A program made the position numbers and the translations under genes. Below, in pieces: positions 38,071 to 49,474 of a stretch of 64,000 nucleotides of DNA. Origin of the DNA: Clavelina lepadiformis (Eukaryota > Chordata > Ascidiacea > Aplousobranchia > Clavelinidae); NCBI RefSeq assembly GCF_947623445.1, contig NC_135246.1, positions 10,461,856 through 10,525,855 on the forward strand, given 5' to 3'. The notes under the pieces are model-generated. The model did not search any database, was not told where the DNA came from, and saw only the letters and a program-made list of their open reading frames with translations. Every line of letters starts with the position of its first letter. The first letter of the stretch is position 1.

Positions 38071-39906
38071 GGTAAGTGCAGAATTGACTTATGAAGATGC
38101 TGAAGCTGGCGTCGTTTGTCTTGCAGTTTCGATCGGACGATGAAAATAGTATACTTCAGATGTCGATTTACGGATTCACGGAAATGAATATCAGAATTGC
38201 TGGTCTCTATAAACGTGGCCTCCTTCGTATCGTGTTGTTTGGGTGCATACAGGCTTGGCCTGGGTTATCAATTGAGGTTTCTTGGTTGTCTATTAGGTCC
38301 TAGAAAGTGTACAGCACTTATAATAAAAACCTTTTCTTGTAAGCTATTTCTGTTGTAATGTCCAAACCTTGCGACCGGCAAAAGATGAAAGTATTCTAAC
38401 TGCTGCAACAATAGTCAGAAAATTCAACAGGTAAATTAAGTTAAGATACCGTCATAAGTCAAAAGGGTCTCTTCAGAGCTTGCTTGCATCTTATCAGTAA
38501 ATTTACATTTTCGCTTAGCAATTTTCAACAGTAAAACAATAACAAAGGAAAGGAAGTTGCGATGCAATCGTTTCTAAAAAATTTTGTTAGTAAAGGGCAC
38601 AAGTTGTGGTCAATCAATCATTTTATTTTTCGTCGAAGGCGCGGTAGGTACGAAAAAATTCAAGCCAGTTTTTTTTAGCATGCGCTAACGAACGAGGAAA
38701 ATCGACCAAGCCGAAAAGGCTTAAAGCCTGCTCAAACGCAATGAAGATAATAATCGCTGGTAACAACTAGCACGGCCACAAAGTCCATGATTAGTTATCC
38801 CACAAAACATAAATTAAAAATGCGAAGTTAAGCATACGAACAGGTGGTGTGTTCAAGCAAGAGATGGTTGAAAATTGCTTCAATGCTGAACATTAGTGGA
38901 CGGGAAAACAAAACCCACCGTAACAGGTCGACATGCGTAGCTGTAAATTTCAAACAATGCTTTTACTATAGGTTACAATACACCTCACAATGCAACATTG
39001 AAGTATTGGTAATAAGAAACTGTATCCAAATAAAGACTTATGAAAAAGCATTGCTCTGTGAGAATAACATTATCGTAGGCATTCATTTATCGACAAGCGC
39101 AAGAAATCGAATCTTGCTACCTGAAAAACAATTCACTACGAAGTTATTAGCTCTGAAACAGCGGTTCAGAAATCAGAGACATTCGAAAAACGATACCCGA
39201 CTAATCATGACTATGTACTGCATTAGGCATATATAATGTAGTTAACCAGAAGACCAGAATTCTGAATGAACACGCGACGCTAATCTGGGTAGAGATTGGT
39301 GGTTTGAATGCTGCAATAAAACCACGCCTTCTATGATAAAAAAACGAGGTGCTACTAGACGGAGAATTTATTGCATATATAAATTATATACACATTTCGA
39401 CATTCCTAATAGGCAAGAACAACGTAACATGGAGTTAGTTCATGAAAATAAAGTGCACATTGGCATGAAACATTACTACACTACATCAAACTCCGACTAT
39501 TAGACTAACATACATATTACTCACTTATTTTATTAATACAATGTTCGAGTGAATTGATATGATAATGAAAAATCAAAAAAAGTCTATGCTTCAATCCATG
39601 TTACTACGTAAGCTGTATAAATTCACCAAAGCACCTTCAGCATAATTTCAAAAAACATCTGCGTAACATGACTTTGCATAAGATACAATAATAACATAAA
39701 AAGCAAACAAGTTTATTCTGCGTTTACTGGGTAAATCAATCTGATTCATTCCAACCATTTCTTGCTGATGATAAAAGCAACCAATAACTCAAGGATCACT
39801 AATCACTGAAGATATTTTCTCAACATAAACCAAATGATATGATGAATGATACAAAGCCATTATCTAGTAATGGAATCAATCTCTGGGTCACAAAATGACC
39901 TGAAGC
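38071..39906. other. intergenic and fucosidase 3' flank
   Basis: Holds the unrecognised open stretch upstream of the broken frame (to about 38300) and the 3' flank of the fucosidase gene. A 130-codon plus-strand frame at 38844-39236 has no recognisable features and is judged to be chance. Confidence 0.45.
39712..39717 (-). terminator. candidate poly(A) signal of the fucosidase gene
   Basis: AATAAA on the minus strand about 190 bases beyond the fucosidase stop codon, followed by a T/GT-rich stretch. This fits a cleavage and polyadenylation site. Confidence 0.45.
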
Positions 39907-42900
39907 TTAATAGAACCCGTATAAGCTGATAACCCAGGCCAAATGGTGTGGCAAGCGAGATATTGGCACTCGTGGCATCTGTATGGCAATACCAGTTGGT
40001 TCCAAGGGCGCCCAATCCAAAGGTATATCTACTTCATCTGAACCCAACATAACAACCCTGGACGTATCTGTGCCATTAGTAGGGGCTGATAAAAGAAGGA
40101 TGTTAGATTTGGGCCAATCCAAGACAAAAGCAAAAATTGGTACAGACGCTGAACTTTCTTGCTTGGGGTTTTTCTCAAAGTAAACCTTTGCCATTTCTTC
40201 CACATCAATTTCGACAATATCTTCTTTGGCCATCCAATCTCCCAGCTCCCGCTTTTCACGGAAATGTCTGCAAAATGCATGATGTATGTTAGCTTATGAG
40301 AAAACACACACGCGTTTGTAGGGAGCATTATCTATCAATCTCATTACTAAATTTGTGGAAATTTACCAAGGTACGTTTGCATGATGTGGCATGAAGCAAA
40401 TGTATACTTAGTTGTTCATTGCACCATGTGACTTTTTAGATTAGAATTTGTAAGATTAACTTCCTAAGTTAAGAACTGGTTATCACCAAATAACAATACC
40501 GCAAGTGTTTCAAACTCAAAAAGTTAGTATCTCTCTTGTGATGCATTGTTTTTAGATTGGAGTTATACAACATTCTGTTTCTATTAAACACATATGATGA
40601 CATAAAATATTAACTGAGAAAAGCGAGAGTTAATGTTACTGTTACTAATGTATATGTAGTACCACAAAAATACAAACACGTTATCACTTACTTTTGCCAC
40701 TGTTTTTCCTCTGCAGTTATCTTTTCTTTTCTCTTCTCATTCTGCTGTTCATTTTCTAGAAGAGACTTACGAAGGTTCCTCGTGGTTTCTTTTGCTTTCT
40801 CATGAACCTCCCTGTCAGGTTGGCAAGTGTACCAGACATTTGAATTCATCGCGTCCTTCGGAACTCTCCATGGTTTTGACCCATACACAGCTCCTCCATT
40901 TACACCAAGCCACGTTCCCATTTCCATTAATCGCTCCTGTATTAATAAATAGCTGTATTTTCCTTTGAACAAACAACAAACGCACTCTCAGTGAGTCGAT
41001 ATTAAAGGTCAAGCCAGTTTCCAATACAAGCGGAAATAGGACAGCACAAACTCAAATATGGTAAATTCGCTAAATACTGACTCAATTGCAAGATTTGGAC
41101 AAATACAAAGACTAACATTGTGAACCCAAATACAATATTAGCAATTAAATCAATTACTCAAAAAAAACATTAGCAGAGGACAAAGTGTCTTACATTAAAC
41201 GTTATCTACCAAAAATAGTCATGTTTTCAGGAGTCAATCAACTGCACTTTTACAAAAACAACAAATTTTTAGCGATTACTATTGTTGCAAACCATATACT
41301 GTATTGGTATAATTAATACGTTTTCAGCCTGTACAGATTTGGGATCTGTTAATAGCAAGATCCTTGATATCTATGCTCATACAAAATTAGTTGATCTTAA
41401 AAAAGAGTATATTTAACTTAATTCACTGTGCATGTTCTAAAAATAGCATTCGACGATTCAAGGCGTATTATGCTGCAGAAAGTAAATTTCTCACCTGTAA
41501 AATTGGATTTATTACACCACCTTTTGTAGGTCCAACATTCATCAGCATATTGCCACCGCAGCTGATTGTTTTAACGAAAGTCTGCAAAGATAAAAGTAAT
41601 AACTGTACATAAATAACAAAATGCCATAAGAGTGCTTGCTCAATAAAATTTTATGCATGTGATGCAAAGGTACGTCTGCAACATCACAATATACCAACAG
41701 CTACAATGCTCCATTTGGTACAACAATATTTGCATAAGTTAAGCATAACATAACATGAAGTGCCATAAAATCCTCAGCACAGAACATTATTTTGAAACAG
41801 TTGCTGTGACAACTGTTTAACATGAATATCGCATTGGCTGCTACATTTAAAAAAAACAACTAAAGTACCGTTACTGGTTTCATTGCATTGATAAAGAGAA
41901 AAATAACCTTCAAAATAATTTTTTGAAGGGGTTAAAATCCATGCTGTTGAACAGGATGTGGTTTTTTTAAATTAAGCTATGGTAAAAAATTAAAATACAA
42001 CTTACGCTAAGCATCTCTTTAGTGGTCAAAAACTGGCCAATATCTGTGTCCCTTCTCCAACTCCAAGAATCTCTGTTCAGAGTCATTGCATTTTCCCATT
42101 TCCGAGTTTGCACTTCACCAGGATTAAACCGATCGTCGCAGTTCAGATAACCTCCATGTTTGCAGGTTGTATCATTGCCCCAACGATCATTAACAATAAC
42201 AGTATCCTGTCAGGCAAATTCCCACTATAAGCATATTCATGCTATGACACTTTTCTGTTTTACCACAAAGCAGACAGTATGCATGACATTTCAGGAAACT
42301 TGCCTTTACGGGGCTTTGATTGTAAAGCCAGGCCAAGAAAATGGTGCTGTTCCAGTACCAACTGGGTGCTTCCCACTGCCCATCTGACCATATAAGTTCT
42401 GGTTTGTATGCTTTTACAATTTCGTACAACTCTGGAAGGGTTTTCTCCATCACGAAATCATTGGTCTGGTAATTGTTGGCCTTGTCTCGCAGATAGAGTG
42501 GATTAAACCATTCGTACAAGGAATGGTAAAGACCAAAATGAAGATTAGTCCTAAACAAGAAGTTGAACCATTCCAAGTGTTACAACATACCTTAAAGCAT
42601 TAACTGACATCGGAACAAGAAAAGCAACAGACTTTGCTCTAATAGAGCGAGCCAGATCCCCAACAAGATCCCTGTGAGGGCCGACATCAACAGAGTTCCA
42701 GTTCCATGAGGACACATTAGTATGCCAGTTGCAATAACCTTCGTGGTGTTTTGCAGTGAGTACAACATATTTAGCTCCAGATACTAAAAAGAATATTAAC
42801 GCTATTTAGTATTATTTAGTATTGCCACTTGAAGAAAACGTTTTATTAAGCATATAACAACATAACACTACGTTTAAACAAGGTTGCCCAGTCATCAGGT

Positions 42901-45900
42901 TCAAAAAATTCCGCAGTGAAGTCTTTCGCAAAGTCAGCATAAGTGAAGTCTGGTCGATAATTTTTTTCCATGAAGACTTGCCAACCTGGTACTTTTTGGA
43001 TTTTCCAATAATACCAGCCCCAAGCTGGACTGTGGCCATAACTTGGCGCTGTAAAAGAGAGTGTGTTGCAAGTACATTATACCACATTACGCAACGCTCC
43101 TTACAAAAATACTTGCATTATATGTAATTTCCTGATCATATAACTTTTGACTTTAGCTTAAACAATAGAATACATTTAAGTGAGCAGCACTTGTAAATTA
43201 TGACTTAAATAAATGTGGTGATGAGAAAATATTACACTAATTACAGAAATTAAAGAAACAGTTTTTATAAGTTTTATTGTGGAATGCAACTTCAAAACAA
43301 AAACAAGTCTAAAAATATTGGCACTTTGTTATAGAGTCACTCCATGTATAATCAACCAATTTTTTTTTAATTTTGTAACCACTAGTCACATATTTTGATG
43401 GTTTGGATATATGTTGTAGGTAGAGCTTCAAAAAATTTGAAATTGAAAAAAAAATTTTTTTTTAAATATCTCAAGCCGTTTTTGAGTTATTGCGATTTGT
43501 AATTTCCACCACTTGAGGGATATTACGTTGGTGAGCACTGGTCACGCTTAGTGATTTTCTTCAATATCTCTATTTCTGAAGGTAGAATAATGAAACAAAT
43601 GTCATTTTTAAGGTCAAGGAATTTATTTCAGCAGATAAAAAGTCTCTAAAACATCTCATTCACGTAATAAATTAGGGTTTTTGAATGAAGATCAAAGGTC
43701 AAGTTGATGACGCAATTACAAAAATAGCAATGATCTCCGAAACAAAATTTTTGAAATATTTTGTAGTATGGTTCAATTTTTTTCATATATCCAAAAATTG
43801 GGACTTGTTTTTTGAGCTTAAAGAGAAAAATGAATTTGAACATCTGCACTATTTGTGATATTATAACACTTGAACATAATTGATCCAGTGGGGCTAAAGA
43901 CAAAGCCACTTCATAAAACTGGAAAATTGAATTCGTATTCAAGTCAAAAGTAGAAATTGATCTCAACTACCTAACCACAAGCAATGCTTTGTAGGCAAAT
44001 TCTGGTATCGTTGTTACTGCCAGGTGATTTAATTGCTAGTTATACTCACACATGATAGAACATTCACAGACTTCAGGTAGTCATAATGGATTTATGTGGA
44101 TATTTTGACTGAAATGCAAAAAATATTTTGATTAAACGTGATAGAAGGCATAAATATTAATTTCTTAACTGTTGCAAAAAGTTAAGTTTTGCCAATTTTC
44201 TATAAGAAAAAGGCTAATTTAAGGCACAGGACCTTTATAATGGAGATTGGGCATATTTTTGAAAAGCTGAGTTGGGCACATATGCAGTCCTAAAAATTTT
44301 AGGAGAGATCACAGGTTAACATTTCTCAAATCAACTTGTCAAAATTAACCGTCATTGTCCATTAGCGTAGGCATTCATGATTGCATTGAAACCTTTCTGC
44401 AGAAATGCTGTAATACCTTCCAGCAACTTTGCAGAAAATTTACTGGAATGAAACCCGGCACATATCATCCATTGAGGGCCAAAAAATGTGTGTGAAAGGC
44501 CTGGTGCATGAATTGCACTTGTGTATCCAGCTGAGCAATGTCTACTTATACTATCAATTCTGTCCACCACTTTCTATCATACTTGCAAGCTATATAATCA
44601 TTTACAGCAACTTGCATGTTATCCCAGCTGCAGTGTGAAAAGTAATGAACACCTGAGAAGCTACTACCTTCACTGGTTCGTTTGTACCCAACTGAGGATT
44701 TTGTTAGTGGCTCAAAGTAATGGAATGATCGTGTTCCTCATATGGTGATTCCCAACAAAAACCTGGATGCCATCTCAAGTCTATTTTTTTGTAAATCATC
44801 TGAATGCAAGAATTCAAATGCAATTCCACTTATGTAAGAAGAACAGTGTCAAAAAAGTGATTGTGTAGTTGTAATCTGATCAGATACAGGTCTATGTAGA
44901 CTTGCTGTGTTTTGGCAAACGTTTGACAGTACCCCCAATTCCATCACAGGGAGACTTACCGTGACTGGTTGCAAAAAATGTTGTATTGTGATATGAATCA
45001 GGCCAAATGCTTAGCAGAATATTAATAATATGTTAAGTATAATTATTATATCTATGAAAACATAAGAATATTAATATCGTGATAGGTAAAATGAATTTCA
45101 AAAAATATCAATTGCATGTGCCGCCATTTGTTATTGTTGAATGATAGTGTCTGTTGACCCAAACTTGACTTTGTAAAATGTAGTGCAGTTTTTCAAACTC
45201 ATTTTTCTCTTTAAGCTCAAAAAACAAATTGACAATTTTTGGATATAGAATAATATTTGAACCAAACTACAAAAAACTGTAAAAATTTTGTTTCGGAGAT
45301 CATTGCTATTTTTGTAATTGCGTTATCAACTCACCCTGTGATCTTCACTCAAAAAACCTAATTTATTACGTGAAGGAGATGTTTTAGAGACTTTTCAACT
45401 GCTGAATTGAATTCCTTGACACCAAAAATGGTAAAAACGACATTTGTTTCATTATTATAACTTCAGAAATAGAGATATTAAAGAAAATCACTAAGCGTGA
45501 CCAGTGCTCACCAACCTAATATCCCTCAAGCGGTGGAAATTTCAAATCGCAATAACTCAAAAACGGCTTGAGATAGTTAAAAAAAATTTTTTTTTAATTT
45601 CAAATTTTTTGAAGCTCTACGACATATATCCAAACCATCTATGACTAGTGGTTACAAGGCATGGTTGGTAATACAGGGAATGACTCTATAATCATGTGCA
45701 AATTAAGACTACAAATTATAGAAGTTAAACCGGAAAGTTTGAGACAAAGTTCAGCAAAAGATTATTTTATATATACCTGAAAAAACACCCCAATGTATAA
45801 ATATTCCCAACTTGGAAAAATCAAACCAATCAGGAAGAGGTCTTTTGTCTAACGATTCCCATGTTGGCTCATAAATTATGCTTTCAGATCTGTATATAAC

Positions 45901-46273
45901 AATACATAATTCATAGATCACTTGTACTATCGATAATTAATTCATTCATACAAAATGATACGCAAAATTGAATAAAAGTTACAACAGCGATTTCATTATG
46001 CATCGGTTTGGTTTAAAATGGGTAATATTTCCAAACTTTCTAAATCTTGCAGCAACTCGTAAAATAAATTCTATATATATGCCGGTAAGTTATACAATGA
46101 AGTTAGAGAGAAAACAGCTTGCACATTAAAAACACTTTTATAGTACAAAAAAATATGTTTTGAAAAATAATAAAAACATGTTACTTCGACATGTGCACAG
46201 AAATTTGCAAAACTTACCTGTCTATCAAAACAAAACAAGCCAACACACATAAGCATATACCAAGCTTTAACAT
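39907..46273 (-). CDS. FUCA: alpha-L-fucosidase (GH29), secreted or lysosomal
   Basis: Removes terminal alpha-L-fucose from glycoproteins. Coding exons: 46273-46218, 45889-45777, 43048-42872, 42783-42633, 42550-42304, 42206-42006, 41581-41495, 40936-40692, 40267-39907; 545 codons (human FUCA1/2 about 467). An N-terminal signal peptide ([17 protein letters not shown]) is followed by [34 protein letters not shown], the active-site WSDGQWEAP (nucleophile Asp about 222), NDRWG, and [13 protein letters not shown]. Intron 5 needs a GC donor (AAG|GCAAGT at 42303). Exon 4 has two in-frame donors (42632 and 42590); the upstream one keeps human spacing. Residues about 384-467 are a Lys/Glu-rich insertion absent from human. 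The C-terminal beta domain resumes at [12 protein letters not shown] splice acceptor 30 bases before the ATG implies an upstream leader exon or trans-splicing. Confidence 0.95.
43332..43857 (+). repeat. left long terminal inverted repeat
   Basis: Pairs with 45175-45688 in reverse orientation. It includes the segments ATCTCAAGCCGTTTTTGAGT and TGGTCACGCTTAGTGATTTT, found almost unchanged in the partner, with scattered substitutions and small indels elsewhere. Confidence 0.88.
45175..45688 (-). repeat. right long terminal inverted repeat
   Basis: Reverse-complement partner of 43332-43857. The copies differ by substitutions and short indels, so the insertion is not recent or has since diverged. 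Confidence 0.88.
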
Positions 46274-47462
46274 GTTGCAGTATAACTTGTTGTAAAAACT
46301 TTCCTGAAAAAGCAAGAAATAATTTATTATTATACAATATTTGCATAAACATTTTTACAGTATCTGCATTCTTCTTGAAAATACTTGGCTTCAGGTTGAT
46401 AATCTTTAAATGGCATCACTAAAGGTACCATAAAAATAGTGTTACTATGTTTATTTGCATAAATACAGGTGTACAACAGTAAGAAACCAACAACCTGAAC
46501 ATAATTATGACCAGATAATTTGCAAAATCTAAAACTTGTAAAATAACCACAGTTATGTTGCTTGCCCTACAGAGATCTTTTAAATTTTCTGCATCTCTTC
46601 AGATGGGCACATCAAACTTATGCCGAGTCAGGAGGATATCTTTGTTAAAATCATGTAACAAATACCCTGTTTTCTCTGCCAACCTTGCAAAACTACATAT
46701 ATATGCTGCGGTTGGGACTAAGAGTGCCACCAAAATCTTGCAAAATTCACTATAATGCATATCACAGGAAACAGACAACACAAACCAGTTTAATGGGCCT
46801 GTTTAAACAGCTGCCCGACATGTTGAAATAGCTGCATAAATGTGTCACTGGTTTATCTTCAGCAAACAGCAATTGAAAAATTTTTGCCAACAGAAACAAA
46901 TGTAGTTTTTATCAAAAAAACAACTTATTGAATAAAGCAATGAAAAATTTATGAAAGAATTTTGAGTAGTTGGATATTAATCGCCAATAGCATTTTATTT
47001 TTAACGCCATCAAGCAGTAAATACCCTTTATTTTTCTGGGTGGATTCCTTTGGGCATCATGGCTCTGTAAAAATGGGTGCCCCTCAAAAACGTTGCATGC
47101 CCAACTCTGGCGAACTAAGCTTAATTTGCCAACTTACACAATTAGACAAGGCAGTATTTTTAGGTGTAAGGTTTCATAAAAGCTCTACACTTTCTATCTA
47201 TAATTGTATGGTCACAATTGCCAGAGTCACTTTTTGTAAATACATTTCTTAATATAACCTCTTTGTGCTGTGCACAAAGCAAAGGTCTAGCACAAATCAA
47301 TCTTTAAACAATGGCATTATCCAGACATCAGTTGCACAATATAAGTTATTGCATCACCCAGTGGGCAAATATTCAATGAATTTGAATAAGTCACAGCACT
47401 TGTCATTTTCGAAATTAATAAATTAGGCTAGTTTGAAATTTCCGAATTTTTTAATCAGTTTG

Positions 47463-47594
47463 TAGGCTCGGTGGCTGAGCAATTAGAAAACCCAGCTAAC
47501 AATGATGCAATTTAAGTTCGATGCCTAGCGAGTGAGCTGCCTTTGTAATGTACTTGGGCAAGGTACTATAGTTATGCTTGGTCCTGGTAAACAG
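47463..47594 (+). mobile_element. degenerate tRNA-derived SINE
   Basis: Starts with a tRNA-like A-box region GGCTCGGTGGCTGAGC, followed about 40 bases later by a B-box-like AAGTTCGATGCC, then the segment TACTTGGGCAAGGTACT. That last segment resembles the conserved 'CTTGGGCAAGG' region of many animal tRNA-SINEs. The cloverleaf is broken, so this is a SINE relic and not a tRNA gene. The 3' end is uncertain. Confidence 0.6.
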
Positions 47595-48663
47595 TTTTAA
47601 ATTTCAAAATCGTGATAGAAAAATCAACAGTCAAATATACTGTTAACCTAGATGCGTGTTTCTTTCATAGTCCAACTTGCACAAAGATAAGTTCCACTTA
47701 GTCAGTGCTGAGCGATAAAAAGTCATTACCGAATTTATCGGTTCAAGTCTTCCTTTAGTTCTAGAATTATGAATACCCTGATTACCAAGTACCAATGATA
47801 CCCATTTTATTGAAAGCTCTAAAGATGACCGGTAACCATCTGATCGTGGAACACACTCAGTGCTATAAACATAAATACATGTATATCATATAAAAAAACA
47901 CTCTATTTCTTGCTAAATGCTTATGCATCAAAACCTCAAATTGATGAGAACGGCCATAGGCTACAGTCAAGGAATTTATGATGACTGTTTTCAATTTTTT
48001 TTAATCATAGCACATAAAGCAGCAAACAAATAAGATGTTACTATGTTTAAAAGTTTTTAATAGAACAGGAGTAGTAGGCTATGTGTGCAAGCACCTAAGA
48101 TAACAAACCAGATTTCGACATACTTGCAAGTTGCAACAATACAAGCGTTTTCCATCATCATGTGCACAAACTGACTAGGCTATTCTGTGCGACAAGGAAA
48201 TGTATGTATGTCGTTTTCTTTCCTTTGTTTTGACTCTGCTTTGTTATCAGAGGTCAATGACCCCAATCAAAACAAAAAAGATCCAAGCAAACTGGCACTA
48301 AAGCGGATACAAAATATTCTTTTGCTACTTTTGTAATAATTTTATTTGTATTCTAGCTTTAAGCTAAGCTTTTATAAATAGATGTAGAATGGAAGATATG
48401 TTTAGAAATACCAAATATGAACAACTGCTATAGTAAAGAGTTTTTAAAATTTTTGATTTAATTGTTTAACACAAAACAAGTTAGGGGAATAACCGCTTTC
48501 AAAATGCTTTGCTTGATCACACCATGCACCACGACTGTATAAAATCATAATTAGATTACTAAATTATAGCAGAGTGACTAGAGTACCGATTATTGTTTAA
48601 GTTTTATTTGCATTTAATCGTTTCGATCAGGTGAAAGTGTTCAGTCCATCTTATAGTAGTCTA

Positions 48664-48693
48664 TATAGTAGTCTAATCACATAGACTACTATA
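48664..48693. repeat. perfect 12-bp inverted repeat with direct copies
   Basis: TATAGTAGTCTA, six bases, then TAGACTACTATA. A direct copy of the left arm immediately precedes it (48652-48663). It could fold as a hairpin or be the core of a small decayed element. Confidence 0.8.
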
Positions 48694-49474
48694 AAATCCT
48701 AACTGGTTTTCTGAATTATAGTAGACTTATTAAAATTACATACCGATCATCGAAAGTAGGCCTTTTAAGCGGAAGAGAAAATGGTTATGCTCAAAGGGTT
48801 TTGGTTACCTTGTTAAAGCTTTTTTTCATCACTCAAAAGAAAGCACTTTCCTTTTTGCCTTCTAAATTGTGTCTAAAAAGGCGCCAACCATTAAATCAAA
48901 AGCCACGTTTGAACAACGAAGTATACTATAAGAAATTAAACTCTTAGCTTAAGTTCAATTTGAATTAAAACAGGCAGACCTTTTACTTGAATTGTTTCGA
49001 GTAGATAACGATTTGACTTAAACAAAAAAAGATTATAACCTGTTCCAATGACATACAGTCTCATTCCTTTGGCATTTTGTTTTTTGGTCTTAACGCCTTC
49101 CATCTAATTTGTTCACCTTCCATCAACTTCCATTTTTTACAGCGTTTTTCTGCATGGATTGCACGATGCATATGCTTTTATTGCATGTGGTTTTTGTCAT
49201 GTGCAAATACTTTTCAAGTTATGATGTTTTTTTTCAATTAAAATAACTAAAGCCACATAGATTTTAAAATAAACCTTTTTCATACCGGTAGGTAAATAGT
49301 TATTTAGAGCTTATTTGAAGTGTAGTTAGAAAATAGATTGGAATGAAGGTTTAAGTTAATATTGATTTGTTATAGCATTTCAGTAAATTTAACAAGGAAC
49401 TATGAAAAATAATGTCAAAAATTATCTGAATTATCTTTATTGAAACAAATTCAAGCATTATTTACAACGTAACA

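Larger units (their letters stand above)
43332..45688. mobile_element. DNA transposon relic with ~520-bp terminal inverted repeats
   Basis: Two long inverted copies bound a 2.36-kb segment within fucosidase intron 2. The ends read TAGAGTCA(C/T)TCC, each flanked by TA, consistent with a TA target duplication. The middle (about 43858-45174) retains on the minus strand a decayed protein stretch at roughly 44480-44640: [15 protein letters not shown], an in-frame stop, then [11 protein letters not shown] recall similar 'YDxxWW ... FMHP' blocks in many uncharacterised, transposon-associated animal proteins. The superfamily is not settled; Tc1/mariner-like TA targeting is one option. Confidence 0.85.
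46274..49474. other. intergenic between divergent fucosidase and QRSL1 genes
   Basis: Contains the fucosidase leader (acceptor TTTTTCAG with AG at 46305-46304, 30 bases before the ATG), a SINE relic at about 47463-47594, and a 12-bp palindrome at 48664-48693. No further gene was recognised. Confidence 0.5.

Noticed and set aside
38844-39236. 130-codon plus-strand frame
   Set aside because: No motif, no splice signals and biased random composition; one or two frames of this length are expected by chance in 64 kb of both strands.
46962-47252. 96-codon plus-strand frame in the fucosidase-QRSL1 gap
   Set aside because: No recognised domain, AT-rich codons and no supporting exon structure.
47463-47535. 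tRNA gene
   Set aside because: The A and B boxes are degenerate, the acceptor stem does not pair, and the SINE-type segment follows; a relic is the better reading.
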